Below the pieces are notes generated by a model, which was not told where the DNA came from, ran no database searches, and worked only from the letters and a program-made list of their open reading frames with translations. Both the position numbers and the translations under genes were made by a program. A stretch of 64,000 bases of DNA from Thozetella sp. PMI_491 (lineage: Eukaryota > Ascomycota > Sordariomycetes > Chaetosphaeriales > Chaetosphaeriaceae), in assembly GCA_021432635.1 (NCBI GenBank), contig MU270126.1:79541-143540 (forward strand), in the 5' to 3' direction. Below are positions 33,871 to 44,804 of the stretch, one piece after another (the stretch's first letter is position 1; each line of letters starts with the position of its first letter).

Positions 33871-36800
33871 TCATCGATAGGATGCGGACTGCGTCGGTGG
33901 GGAAGACAGGCCAGGAATGGCGCTCTCGCGACGCCGGGTGAGGCTGCTGGTCCGATTAAGTATTGCGGCTTGGCTGAGAGAGAGCTGACGCTGGCCCCTG
34001 TCCTCAGCGAGCTTCTCGACCACGCTGCTGGTGTCTCGTTCTGGCGTTGCCCGCTCAAGATACCGTCGAGTGTCAAGAGCGGAAGGCGTTGCCGGGGCGA
34101 TGAGCCGCGAGTTTAGTGACGAAGGCACCAGGCGACGGCGGGGAAGGGCGACGGCGCTCGACGAATTCGGGTCCAGTGGTGACGAATGGCCTTGCGGGAT
34201 CTCGCGGGAAGGCCGGATGCCATTCACATCGGTCGTGGCCCTCGACGGTACGCGGTACCGTGGATCCTCGTCATCATCGCCATTTGTGTTTTTTCGGCTA
34301 CGGAGGAGGAACGAGGTCTTGCGACCTTCGCGCGCGTCCTCGGGCTCTTCTGTCCCAGCTCTCCGAGTTCGCAGGAGCGAAGATTTCCTGCCAGTTTGTG
34401 TCTCCTCCGGTTCCTCAGTACCCGCCCGGCGAGTACGGGAGATGAGCAGCGAAGACTTGCGCCCAACATTTGTGGCGTCCGCCGAGGCCGGTGCCGCCAA
34501 AGCGTAGCGGGGGCTTGGGAGGGCCGCTGTGTTCATCATGGAGAAGCGCCTCTGCTCAAGGGTTGTGGGGGTCCTGGGGCTGGTGTTCGCCCTCACTAGA
34601 GCTTGCTCAGGCAAAGCGCTCCCCCGCCTTTGTGCAGCGAGATTTGGGAATCGTGTAGCGACAGGACTAGTTGCCAGCTCCTTCTGCGGCGTGGGGGGGG
34701 CGGATTGCTGCGCCTTTGGCTGCACAGGCTGCGAAGGCTGCACAGGCTGCGCAGTCTCCTCGGCCAACGCGAGACATAGCTCCGTCAGGCTTCGGCAGAT
34801 GCTCTCCGCCTTTCTGCGGAGTTGCCGGTCCGTCACGCTGCCTCCAACTCCGATGGTGCTTGCTCCGCTGGAAATTGGCCCAGGCTGTCCGGCCGCGCCC
34901 ATCATAGACGACAAGGCCAAGGCGTCATTGGCGGCAGACTCGATAGCACTAAATGCTTCAGCGCCAATAATGCTTTTCGTTTTAGAGAGCGCTGAGAGCA
35001 ATATCAGCTGAGAATCGCGGTGTGATGAGGTAGTACTGCTGGCATCCGCTGGAGTAGCGTTGTTGCTGTTGTTGTTATTGTTATTGTTGTTGCCAGACGT
35101 GCGCTTGGGTGACGCCGACATAGTGGTAGCATTGGTTGTCGCAGTCGGAGGACGGTCGTCTGATACCCGGGACATCGCTGCTGCTGATGATGCTGGGGCT
35201 TTACCTGTCAGCTCTAGCCGATGAATCCTTGACTTCAAGTCGTCTAACTCGTCCCAAACCGTCGATGGGGCTGCAGTCGATGCAGAGGACTCGGTGCCTT
35301 CAATCCCATGGGTCGTCTCTCCGGCATGATGTGCCTCGTGCCGGGGAGTATCGGCTGCCTTGGGCACCAGAGGCGAAGAGTTGTAAGTACGGCCCTGAGC
35401 GTAGGCAAGGTTCGTATTTCGGTACTGGGAGGACCGTGGGGGCAATACACCAGAGTTGCTATCCGTTAAAGAGCCTCTCCTGCGAGAATATGCCGAAAGG
35501 CCCTGCAGGGCATCCTCCTGGAAGGAAATCTGTCGAGGGGTGATGGGCGATGGCCTCAGTGGCGACCTCACTGACGGGTTCTCCGCGCTGGGCAGCGCCG
35601 GCCGCGTCCTGTCTCTTGAAATCGCCTTGTAGTTTAGCTCCCTCGTCAACTGCTGCGGGGATTGCTCGCCAGCGGCGCCACGAGTTCTTGACGTCTCGCG
35701 CTGGTCAGAGAGGCGCCGTGAAACCTGGGGTGGGGAGGTGGTCTGAGACGGTGGCACCGCAACCGAGAGGGGTCGCCGGTGCGAAGCCCGGGCGATTCGT
35801 GACTGTGGTAGGGAGTCAGTTGCCATTGGGCAGCGGCCAGACAATGCAGGCAAGTATCGGATACGCGTAACGACAGGAGAGAAGGACAGGAGCTACGCAA
35901 AGAGCCACGGCTGGGCTTAAGCGGGTATCCGAGACAGAGTCTTCGGGTTGCGCGGGTTCTGTTGAAAGCAATATCCCCTAGGGTCGCGCGGTCGGACGCA
36001 GCTGCCCATGGTGGCCAGAGGTTTCTTCAGAGCACCGACACCTATTTGCGACGCTTGGAGCACAGGCATTTTGGGGGCTCGCACTAGCGGTCTCGCGAAA
36101 CACCAGGGCGGATTTGCACTCAGGCTACTTACAGTAGTGCTTTGGACTTCCGTCATCCCGTTATCCGCGTGGTCGCGACGCGTCGGGTCTTCGTGCGCTA
36201 TTCTCATGAACAAGTCGGCAGTGTTGTCGTGATCGGGGGTGGCATCCGCCGAGTCCGGAGGCGTCATGTGCGAGTAGTCGTCCTCCCCTCGGCCTTCCAA
36301 GGCCCTCAAGGTGCGGTCTCGCACATTCGGATCGGTGATGTCCTCGCCGTACGACGAGTCGTCAGAGACGCGTCGGGCATGCATGTCCAGGCCCAGACTC
36401 TTGCGCGATCCCGAGGAACGAAATGACCGGATCGGCGGGATGACGGCGCGGTTTCCTGAGATATTCGCGAGGCTCGCGGGTTTGAAGGATACGGGCGGGC
36501 GCGATTTTCTCTTCTCATCGGACTTGCCCGACTCGATTGACTTGGGTAGCAACAACTCCCTCTGTCCTTGCGCCCACTCCTTTGTCGAAATGTCGGCTTC
36601 CTGCGCCTCCTGTGCGGTGTCTATCGCCTGCAGACGTCGCGAGTTGAGAGATGGCGGAGGGCGGCTCGTGTCGCTGCCTGCTGCCCGACGATGCTGGATT
36701 TTCGTAGGTGGACTCGTGGGGGGAGACGACTGTGACGCAGTCGCGTCCGCCCTGGCGGTGACGGCTGCAGTTGGGGAATCTGGTAAGGATACGGGTCGCC

Positions 36801-37404
36801 TGGGCGTGATCGCGTCCAAGGGAGCCGGGATCGTCGGTGGTTGGAATGTCGCTGCACGGTTCCGGCTCGGGCTCGATTGCGGCGATTTTCGCTCGCAGGA
36901 TTTCGCTTCGTCGGGTTCGACTCGATTTTCGGCCGGGCTGTTGTTCTTGTGGATGCTGTTTTGCTGTGATGCATGGATGCGCTGGCTGCGTTTATGCAGG
37001 TCTGGACGGCTGCTGTCCACCTGATTCTCGGGCCCGGTGGGTGTGGTGCCAGAAGGTGCGGGATTGGGGGGGGACACGGGCGAGGGTGGGATATGTTGCA
37101 ATAGGGAGGGGTTTACCAATCCGTCCTTCTTGCTCATTCGATCCGCAAAGCGGAAGGCGGGCAATTTGGACGAGTTATGGCTCTGTCGGTGGGCGTGCAG
37201 CACAATGTTTTCATTGCTCCTTGCGGGGATATCGTTGTTATTGGAGGAGGAAAGGCCGGGTTTGCTGTCTTTGTCTCGAGGATTGTAAGACGCTGATGCA
37301 GGAGGCGATGAGGTGCGGCCCGCTTCTGCGAAACCCGGCGTGGGCATTTTTGGCGCTTCCCTGTCCATGCTCCTTCCTAGCCCTTGGACAGGCTGAAAGT
37401 CCAA
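33871..37404 (-). CDS. Large disordered conserved-type fungal protein, 1097 aa
   Basis: Two exons (37404-36133 and 35892-33871) joined by a 240-nt intron with a strong GTAAGT donor and a TTGCGTAG acceptor. The first frame ends at a stop shortly after the intron start, and the second has no good ATG at its beginning, which supports the join. A separate gene starting at MATDSLP (35823) is the alternative. The protein is mostly Ser/Pro/Arg-rich and probably disordered. A short coiled-coil-like motif (WDELDDLKSRIHRLEL) and a helical region (SQLILLSALSKTKSIIGAEAFSAIESAANDALAL, described in two parts here; then SICRSLTELCLALAEE) are the only ordered parts. It contains an Asn run and a tandem GRKSSLL..RTRRAGTEEPE repeat. 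I do not recognise a characterised homologue with certainty. Septum or cytoskeleton association would be a guess. Confidence 0.7.
34250..34410 (-). repeat. In-frame tandem peptide repeat (GRKSSLL…RTRRAGTEEPE)
   Basis: In the disordered protein the sequence GRKSSLLISRTRRAGTEEPE is followed directly by a second copy (GRKSSLLRTRRAGTEEPE) and then a diverged third start (GRKTSFLLRSRKN). The unit carries an R/K-S-S phospho-acceptor-like site and an acidic tail. Span given approximately. The DNA repeats are similar but not identical, so duplication followed by divergence is likely. Confidence 0.7.
35059..35092 (-). repeat. Asn-codon microsatellite
   Basis: A GTT/ATT-type triplet run on the plus strand encodes on the minus strand eight Asn, one Ser and two Asn within the disordered protein. 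Length variation between strains is likely for such AAC/AAT triplet runs. Confidence 0.8.
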
Positions 37405-39921
37405 GGTTTTCGGCTCCCGACCACGGCACGAACTCCTTCCCCGAGCCCGTCTCCAATGGCTTGGATTGGGTTCGTGGGGAACGGCGCCGTGTGTTTTACG
37501 TAGACCGCGCTGCCGGGCCCACCGGTTTGTTGAATTTTAGAGTTGCGGCCCAATCACCCGGAACATAGCTGGGCGGCGGAGGAGCTCGATACCGAGACAG
37601 CTTGGCTCTTGCGTCGACAACATGTAATCCGCAGCCCGCGCGATGTCTTGGTTTCAGCAGGAGAGGCGCGAGAAGTTAGTCAGGGTCGAAGCAGCTTCGG
37701 AAGGCTGGGCGGTCGAGAGGGCGAGAACGACGGCGAGATACGCAGGAAAGGGCGGCAGGGCGAAGGTTGGGGTTCAGGAATGATTAGAGAGGATTATTAG
37801 AGTATTAGGTTTGGGCGGCGAGTGGCGCGAGGGAGAAAGATAACAGGCGTGAAGAGGACAAGAAGGTCGTCGGTGCCCTCCCTACACAGCGATCAAAGGG
37901 AAAATGCACGTCGAAAAGATGGGGAGAGGAATGGGGAAGGTGCGAGGGAAGTGAAGGGAAAATGGCGACCCAAGGTCGTGCAGGGAGACCGAAGCTACGG
38001 AGGAGAGTCGACCAGAAGAATTATCGAGACCCTGGGATGAGAATCGATCAAATATCAAAGCGGGTTAGCTACAGTCGTAGCTGCACGACTAGGTATGCTT
38101 CGAACAGGGGACAGGGCGAATTGCACCCTCGCAGCGGGAAGTGATCACTGGCGAGGGAGCATCCAAAGTCACTCCAAGGTCCCAACCACGGCCCATGTCA
38201 CGACGGGATTTCGTCAATTCGTCCCCTCTCACTAAATATCTCTTGCAGGGATCCCGCCCGCACTAAACCAGCCGAACCACAGCTGGAAAACGCTGTCACT
38301 GTCAGTGCTGCAGCCGGCCACCAAAGCATATCATCTGGGGTCCTTGGCCATCCTCCGGGCAAGCCAGCCTGCGCAGCACGGAGCTGAGCCATGTATGTAC
38401 AGTACTTTGACGATACAACAAAGCCCTGACCCCCTCTTTCTTTCTTTTTTTGCTCAACAGCCACGCGGGGAGGGGAGGGGGTCTGGGATGCGGCACCGTC
38501 GTCACACGGGAGCGGCGAAGAATCGGCGCTCGGGTGCAGCGGTCGGTCACAGGAGAAACGACAAGAGACCGGGGGCCTCGCACCTGGCGGTCCTTCTGCG
38601 AGCCACGTAACGCCGCGTCTCCCTGCTCGCTCGTGTCTTTTGTCCACTTTTCTCGCACCAAGATGCCCACTGGTTGCCGTGTCTCGACTTCCTAGATCGA
38701 CTGAGGAAATGAAAGGAATACTCGGGAGAGCTTGGACTCCGACGAGTCCATGTTGTGGGCAGTTCTCTTCCCGAATGGGTTCCTGCCCGCAGGCGTGAGT
38801 GGCCCTCGACAGGGTTCACCGACCTGCAAGCGGGAGGCTGGAAAGGGGGGAAGGCCAGTGGCGTGACAGGGATGGAGCTCTCCATTCGATATCGGTGGGC
38901 CCACCGCCGACATCAAAATGGGAACGAGCAATACTGGACGGCGACCTTGGGACAACGGACGCGCCGTCGCGCGAGGTTCTTTGGATCGGCCTAGGATGGC
39001 GCAAGTTTTCTGCACGGATTGGGTTTTTGGTTTGGCGACACCAGTGTTGCACATCTCCCGTTGCTTCTAGAGGATCGCCATCCCAAGACCGCCAACCAGG
39101 AAGAGGAAGAATACACCAACTAGTTCCCACCCCGGAAAATTGGCCCGCCTCTACAATCCATCCCCTGTCTGTTTGTTAGCTTGGTACGAGACAAAGGCCA
39201 GCCAGATCTGAGAGCTTGAGCGCCAGAAACGGCCCTATTAGGCCCGCTGTTCGCCCTGTAAACCCTCCGCATCTTTCCATATGGGTTATGATGGTAAATA
39301 TGAGACAGTGGCTTTTGAATTCCCACGCTAACAAACCAGCAGGGGCCGTATTGTAGTCGCCTTGGTGGTTTAGAAGAAAGCAAAATGGGCGCCTCAAACA
39401 TGTCGATCCCTAAGCCACCTCCAATATCAAAGCGTTTTTAAGACTCGCCGATGCTACACGTCTCACTGCCACTACCGTGGATCCCGCTGAAGAACTTTGC
39501 GATCTGAACCAGAAAAGAAGAAGATTTTTTTTCTTCTGCTCACCTTCTGGAAATTGCTAATGCCAAGACGACACACCATGGGACGCAGAACCAAATCATG
39601 CTGATTGATGGTGATGCTCGGGAGCTTGCGGCACGACACATGCCAAACGCACAGGCAGAGGACCGGCTAACTAAGCACTAACTTTGGACCACAGCTGCAG
39701 CATTCCAGGGGTACATTAGAGATTCCTCTAGCCATCAACTACCATGCTGCCTGTAGTGGCCCCCAAGCTCCGTTGGTGCCGGTCAAGTCCCTCTGACATC
39801 CTCCGTGTGCTCGAGTCCAAGTCCCTACCACCCACCCTTAGGCCCTGGAAGAAAGAAGACGTACGTAGCGCCGCTGCTGGAGCATGCAGCAGGACATCCA
39901 CCTCGTCCGAAGGAAGTACGC

Positions 39922-39972
39922 GCTCGTTAAAGTGCTCTTTAAAGTGGTTCTTTAAAGCGGTTCTTTAAAGTG
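39922..39972. repeat. 13-bp tandem repeat with TTTAAAG core
   Basis: Units read GCTCGTTAAAGT, GCTCTTTAAAGTG, GTTCTTTAAAGCG and GTTCTTTAAAGTG in direct succession. Each contains the palindromic CTTTAAAG or a one-base variant. It might be a remnant of a transposon end or an array of binding sites. No partner copy was found elsewhere in the window. Confidence 0.7.
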
Positions 39973-42509
39973 GTAGGCGTACGCTAAGTGAGAATGAAAT
40001 GTCCGGCAAAACGCCAGGGCGCCAACGACTTCAGTTTTTTAGTTTTTTAGGACGCCATAGCCTAGGCCCACGAATGTGTTTCGGCAACCTCCAGATCTGG
40101 CGATAGAAACGTAGAATCGCCCTAGCGAGGCGCATCAGTGGGGAGAGAGGCCTTATCGCCATGGACGGCCCTAGGTGTGTGGGATATAGGAGGGAGCATC
40201 GACTCTTGCTATACAGGGTTGGACGCCTGATGCTGCGATCCTAGTGACGAACCCCAACGAATTCTGTGCAGACCAAATTGTCTAAGCCAACACAAGGAAG
40301 GCAGTTGGGCCGGTCCTGCAGCCACCGAGGTGAAGTCACGGTCGTACCGTCTTCCACTCGAAGCTAGAGGCGCGAAAGAGGGCCGTTTAGGAGAGGTTGG
40401 GGATATGCCCTAGCCACTCCAAGTACAAGCGCCGAAGCGCAGGACATGCCCTCTCGACGATGGGTGCTAGGGAGGCCCCTCGAATATACTTTGCATGCAC
40501 CTAGTAGAGGGACCATGTCCACACCGGGAGAAGCGCGATCGGTGATGATACCTCGCCGCTTAGAGCCCTGTACTTGCTTTAGGTGCTCCGCTCTAGTACC
40601 CTGCATATCCCAAACAGCCAAAGCAAGAGCCCGCGAATGGGGGGGATCTTGACATGCAGTTTCGATGCAACGGGCATTCAGGCGAGCACATGTTTCCAGG
40701 ATTGTTGCAGGCGCACGGTCGTGCGACAGAGGAGGGCAAGAAGTATGCTTGCTTCTGCGCCTGCTTGCCCCTCACCTAAATTCACGTTGTCATATTGGGG
40801 GCAACGTTTATGCCGACGACAAAATGGATAGGAGGTTGGTGTGGGTCGGAAGAGGGGGCGGGGCAGTCGCGGCATGTCGACCCGGTGGTCGGCCTAGGTT
40901 GAGTGAATCTCGGAGCAGCGCCGGTCAGTCAGCTTGAATTTCCATTTCCTTTGCCTACCCGAGGGAGTCAAGACACTCTTTGCCGTGCCCGCAAGGCTCG
41001 CTGTTGTTCAACATGACGGCAAAATCGCTTATAGAGATATACTTACCCAGGCCATTCCCATGACTAGGGAGTCGGGGATGGGTTAACCCGGTCAAAACCG
41101 CGGGCGACCCCGAGCCGGGATCCTCTTCTTGACAGCACCTTGGCTTAACGTCAGGCCCATATAGAGTATTAAGTAGAAACGAGGCCACAGAGCAGACTTT
41201 CCCGGGTCTTCCTTCCTCTCCGCCACGGGTTTCACGTTTGCGACTACGGCTAGATGAGTGCACTGTACCTCCGACAACGATCTGATCTGTCAGGCTGGCG
41301 ACTGAGCGACGATGGGCAAGGGAACAAGCGAGCTAGCTAGTAGGCTAACGGATCAGATCACTCTGCGACCTCTATATGATTCATGACGGCGGGGAAGTGT
41401 TCAAGAGATTGCCTGCAGCCAGAAGATTCTTGCCAGAGGCAACCCTGCCGTGTCGTAGACAGGCTTCAGACGAAGATGCCTTGGTGGGCAACCCGGCGGG
41501 GAACGGGTTTCGGCGCGGCAGGCTCGGGGTCGAGATATGACGCTCCGGACATAGGTTAGAAGCCAAGGCCAGGACCCAAGACCCGAGGCCTACCTCTGTG
41601 TTTTGGCGTGAGTGTCACTCAGAGTGCAAGACCAGGCCTGGCATGTTCGCGAGAGATTGAGGTTGATGCGCCGTATGTATTTGCATTTATAGAGACGGGC
41701 AGTGGAGCGGAGCATTCATGGAGACGCCTCATTCATAGATATGCGGAGCGGAGGCAGCCTCCGCACCACTTTCTAGGTGTGAATGAAAGTCCACGTATAC
41801 TACAACGTACGGGCTGGCACCACAGCGGTGCGGCTCTGCGGGTTAGGTGACGTGTTTCTCCACGAGTCCACGCGACATCGTCATCTCCCAGGCCTACCTC
41901 TTTTGAGCCTCAAGGATCCAGGGTGTTGGTTTGGCGGTCGCGTTGCTGGGTTAGGCCCCGTCCGAGGGCCAGTCAAGCCAGTGTTGCCATGGCGGTGTAG
42001 GATGAGCACAGGGCGAATAGCGGCTCGCGTCCAATCTGTCGCCCCCCTCTGCTCCTCTCGTCTATTACCTTACCCCTCAACCCCTGCACAGGCCAGTTCG
42101 GGGCTCCACCAAGCCATTGTTTCAGATCTAGCATGGAGGGGCACAGATTTGAGCGATTGCCCACTCGATTTCGCCCAGCTCCTTGAAGATCACGGGAAAG
42201 ATCTGCCTTCACACTGTTTCCACCCGCCCAGTTTAGGCCCCATGATACAGTAAACAACAGGGCCGTCGCACTTGGCGTCATCTCGTCTTTTCTGTCGTGG
42301 TGTCACTGCCATCAAGTGTTTACACTTCTGAAACGAGCGAGGCGAGCTTGTTGCCTGGAGACGGAGCCGAGAGCGAGGGAAGCGATCCCCGGGGCTGGAC
42401 ATTATCCCTCGCCACCGTCCAGCCTGACCGGAGACCGACCCGACCGTGAGGCTTTGTTGGGGAGGAGGGAAGAGAAGGAGAAAGGGGAGCCGGGGGGAAG
42501 CGGTGGTTA

Positions 42510-42589
42510 GGACCAGCAATAGGTAGGACCAGCAATAGGTAGGACCAGCAATAGGTAGGACCAGCAATAGGTAGGACCAGCAATAGGTA
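42510..42589. repeat. 16-bp minisatellite, five exact copies
   Basis: The unit GGACCAGCAATAGGTA is repeated five times without any mismatch, flanked by GGTTA on the left and GACAAACAG on the right. Perfect identity suggests recent expansion. No reading frame of interest runs through it. Confidence 0.95.
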
Positions 42590-43799
42590 GACAAACAGTT
42601 CGTCCGTCGGTTGAGGCGGCCGCCCGCAAGGCCCGCAGCTAATTTGGCGGGCGGCTCTGCTTCTGACTGGGCAGCTCTCGGCGCGCATACATCACCCGGC
42701 GGCTAAGAGTTGTTTCGCAATTCAATGAATTGAGCGCCGAGAGCGCACTGCGTCGGCAGGCGCAGCGGGGGTCTTGCCTGCCTCCCCGCCCAGCCTAGCG
42801 TTCCTGATTTGCTGAAGAAGGGTGAAAGCGCAAGCACACATTGTCCCAACACACGCGCCGACCGCTGGAAGGATTCCTTCGGGAAACCGCCTGGAAGCCA
42901 CGAGCTTGCGCTCCTGCAGGCCGAATGCAGCCTGTCCGAAGGCCGCCGATGCGTCGTGAGTCGTAGCTGGCCGCAAGGAGCCAACGCCGCAGTGAAAAAT
43001 AGCAAGCACCCGGAAGGGGGTGAAAGGGAGGGGGGTGGGGGGACTGACACTTCGACTCAAGGGACAAGGGACGAGTCAAACAGCAAGAAACAAAGCCCAT
43101 TGACAGCACGTCCACTTTGGGGGCCCGACGCGCTCGAGCGCCTGAGATCATTGCCTGAGATCATTATTATTCCCTCTTGTGGGCAGTATGGCTCTCTGCG
43201 AGAGGGCGCAGAAGGAGATGGAGAGAGTGGAGGTAAGAGAGGCCAGGACAAGGGGAAGGAGAGACTGCCCTCGTAGGGCAATTATGCCCATCGCTATAGG
43301 CGTCTAAACTGGAGAGCCAGCTGGCATCATCATCACGAACTGGCCAATTTCGGCGCTGGGAACCTCGCCCATGCAAGTGACAGAGCAGCACGAGCCATGG
43401 AACGAGGAAGCCGCGATGCTTGTGGGCCCCACCCCGGCTTGGGAGAAATTGAATGAGTGGCCCGCCTCCCAGAGGACGACCAGATCCCGACCGACATGCA
43501 ACCCTGGCCAATCAAACGCGCGCCTATTAATAGCAGGCATGTCTGAGGTTTTCTTGGTCGAGCTAGCCGCCGTCGGCCAGTGATGTGGGATTTTTGGTCT
43601 CGAGGCTTGCGCTGATTGGACGCAGCGTCCCACCTCTCGACCACCCAGAGGCACCCTGGAGGAGGTGGTGGAGCGGGGGGCCCAGACTGGGACAACCCCC
43701 GTCGACGGAGCAGGTGCTCGAAGGGGCCCGGGGGGTCCCCCCTCCCCATTGCCCCAATCCTTAGTGCCTGTTGCTATTCTTCGCTACGCTGCGCGAGCG

Positions 43800-44804
43800 C
43801 TGTGTGAGGGTGTCTGCTGCGCTACTCGTCCAGCCTGTCCCGCCCCTGCAAACTGCACTGGCAATCGGCGCCAGCGCCAACCCCAGCGCCTCTCGTCACC
43901 CAATTCGACCACAATCCTTGCCTGCACTCGATCGTTCCGAATCCTAGACCCCGACTCTTCCTCCCCCAGTCCGCTGCCTCCATCCAATTCCCGTCCTGCA
44001 TCTTTTCACATATTCCACTTCTCGGTTCTGTGTTTTCCTCTTCCTCCCCCCTTCCGCCCCAATCCCTTCCCTTTCCCTTGCGAAACATACTCCGAACCGA
44101 GTCTGCAGGACCGTTGCAGAAAGGACACGCCCAGACTTGCGCGTGAACGAGAGAACGAGCGAGAAGCGCTGTCGACAGAGCGCCTGTCTTGTGGTGCGAC
44201 ACCGACGCCTAAGACAACAGCCGCTCAGACAAACAAAGGGCGTCTTGCACTCACGGTCTACGGGGTCGACATTACTTTTTTTTAATCGACTCTCGCGTTT
44301 GCATTCTCTCAACCTTCCAACACGCACAATACAGTTTCGACCATGTATTGTTGACAATTACTTCTATGACTTGCTCGCGCCTCCTCGATTTCCTCTTCAA
44401 CCTCTAGACCCTCGATTCTCTAAGGTGCTGCCTACCCGACGCATGCTCGTCACGATCATCCTCTCGCACCAATCCGGCATTTCACCTTGCCATATTCGCG
44501 GAGAGCATTCGCCCCCGGTCGCCTCAGATTCTCACGCGAATCTACACTGCGAATCTCGGCGACGAATCGAGCGCCAGCTTGGTCTGGCAATCTAGAAAGC
44601 CTCGAACCGGCACAGCAGCGCTGTCCCGTTCTGCCGCCGATCGCACGTCGTGCAAGGTCCCTTCTTGACCCGGACTTGCCACAAACTCTCCTTCTTGATT
44701 TAAATAGTCGCGCCTTCGACTCAATCCTGCCGAGTGCCTACGCAACGGCAAACATTGGGCAGCCCAGCGGGAGAAAAATAGAGGTGGGAGGTTTGTACTG
44801 AAAC
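43800..44804 (+). promoter_or_regulatory. CT-rich leader of the MAPK phosphatase gene
   Basis: The plus strand is pyrimidine-rich (CCTCTTCCTCCCCCCTTCC near 44037-44055, CTCCTCGATTTCCTC near 44380) and lacks a conserved frame. It matches the leaders seen upstream of the kinase and dsRBD genes in this window. Several short upstream ATGs are present, and translational control through them is possible but unproven. Confidence 0.45.

Larger units (their letters stand above)
37405..44804. other. Gene-poor 7.4-kb stretch
   Basis: No gene can be supported. Short open frames exist on both strands but none shows a domain, conserved splice pattern or consistent coding composition. Contents that can be named: a purine-rich stretch at 37600-38000 (probable promoter of the minus-strand gene), a 13-bp TTTAAAG tandem repeat at 39922-39972, a 16-bp minisatellite at 42510-42589, a 21-nt exact repeat at 41966-41986 shared with 636-656, and a CT-rich tract from about 43800 that leads into the phosphatase gene. 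Possible degraded coding sequence lies near 41608-42253 but carries no signature. Confidence 0.5.

Noticed and set aside
41608-42253. Adjacent plus-strand open frames of 80 and 156 codons
   Set aside because: No domain, different frames without splice signals; composition is not clearly coding.
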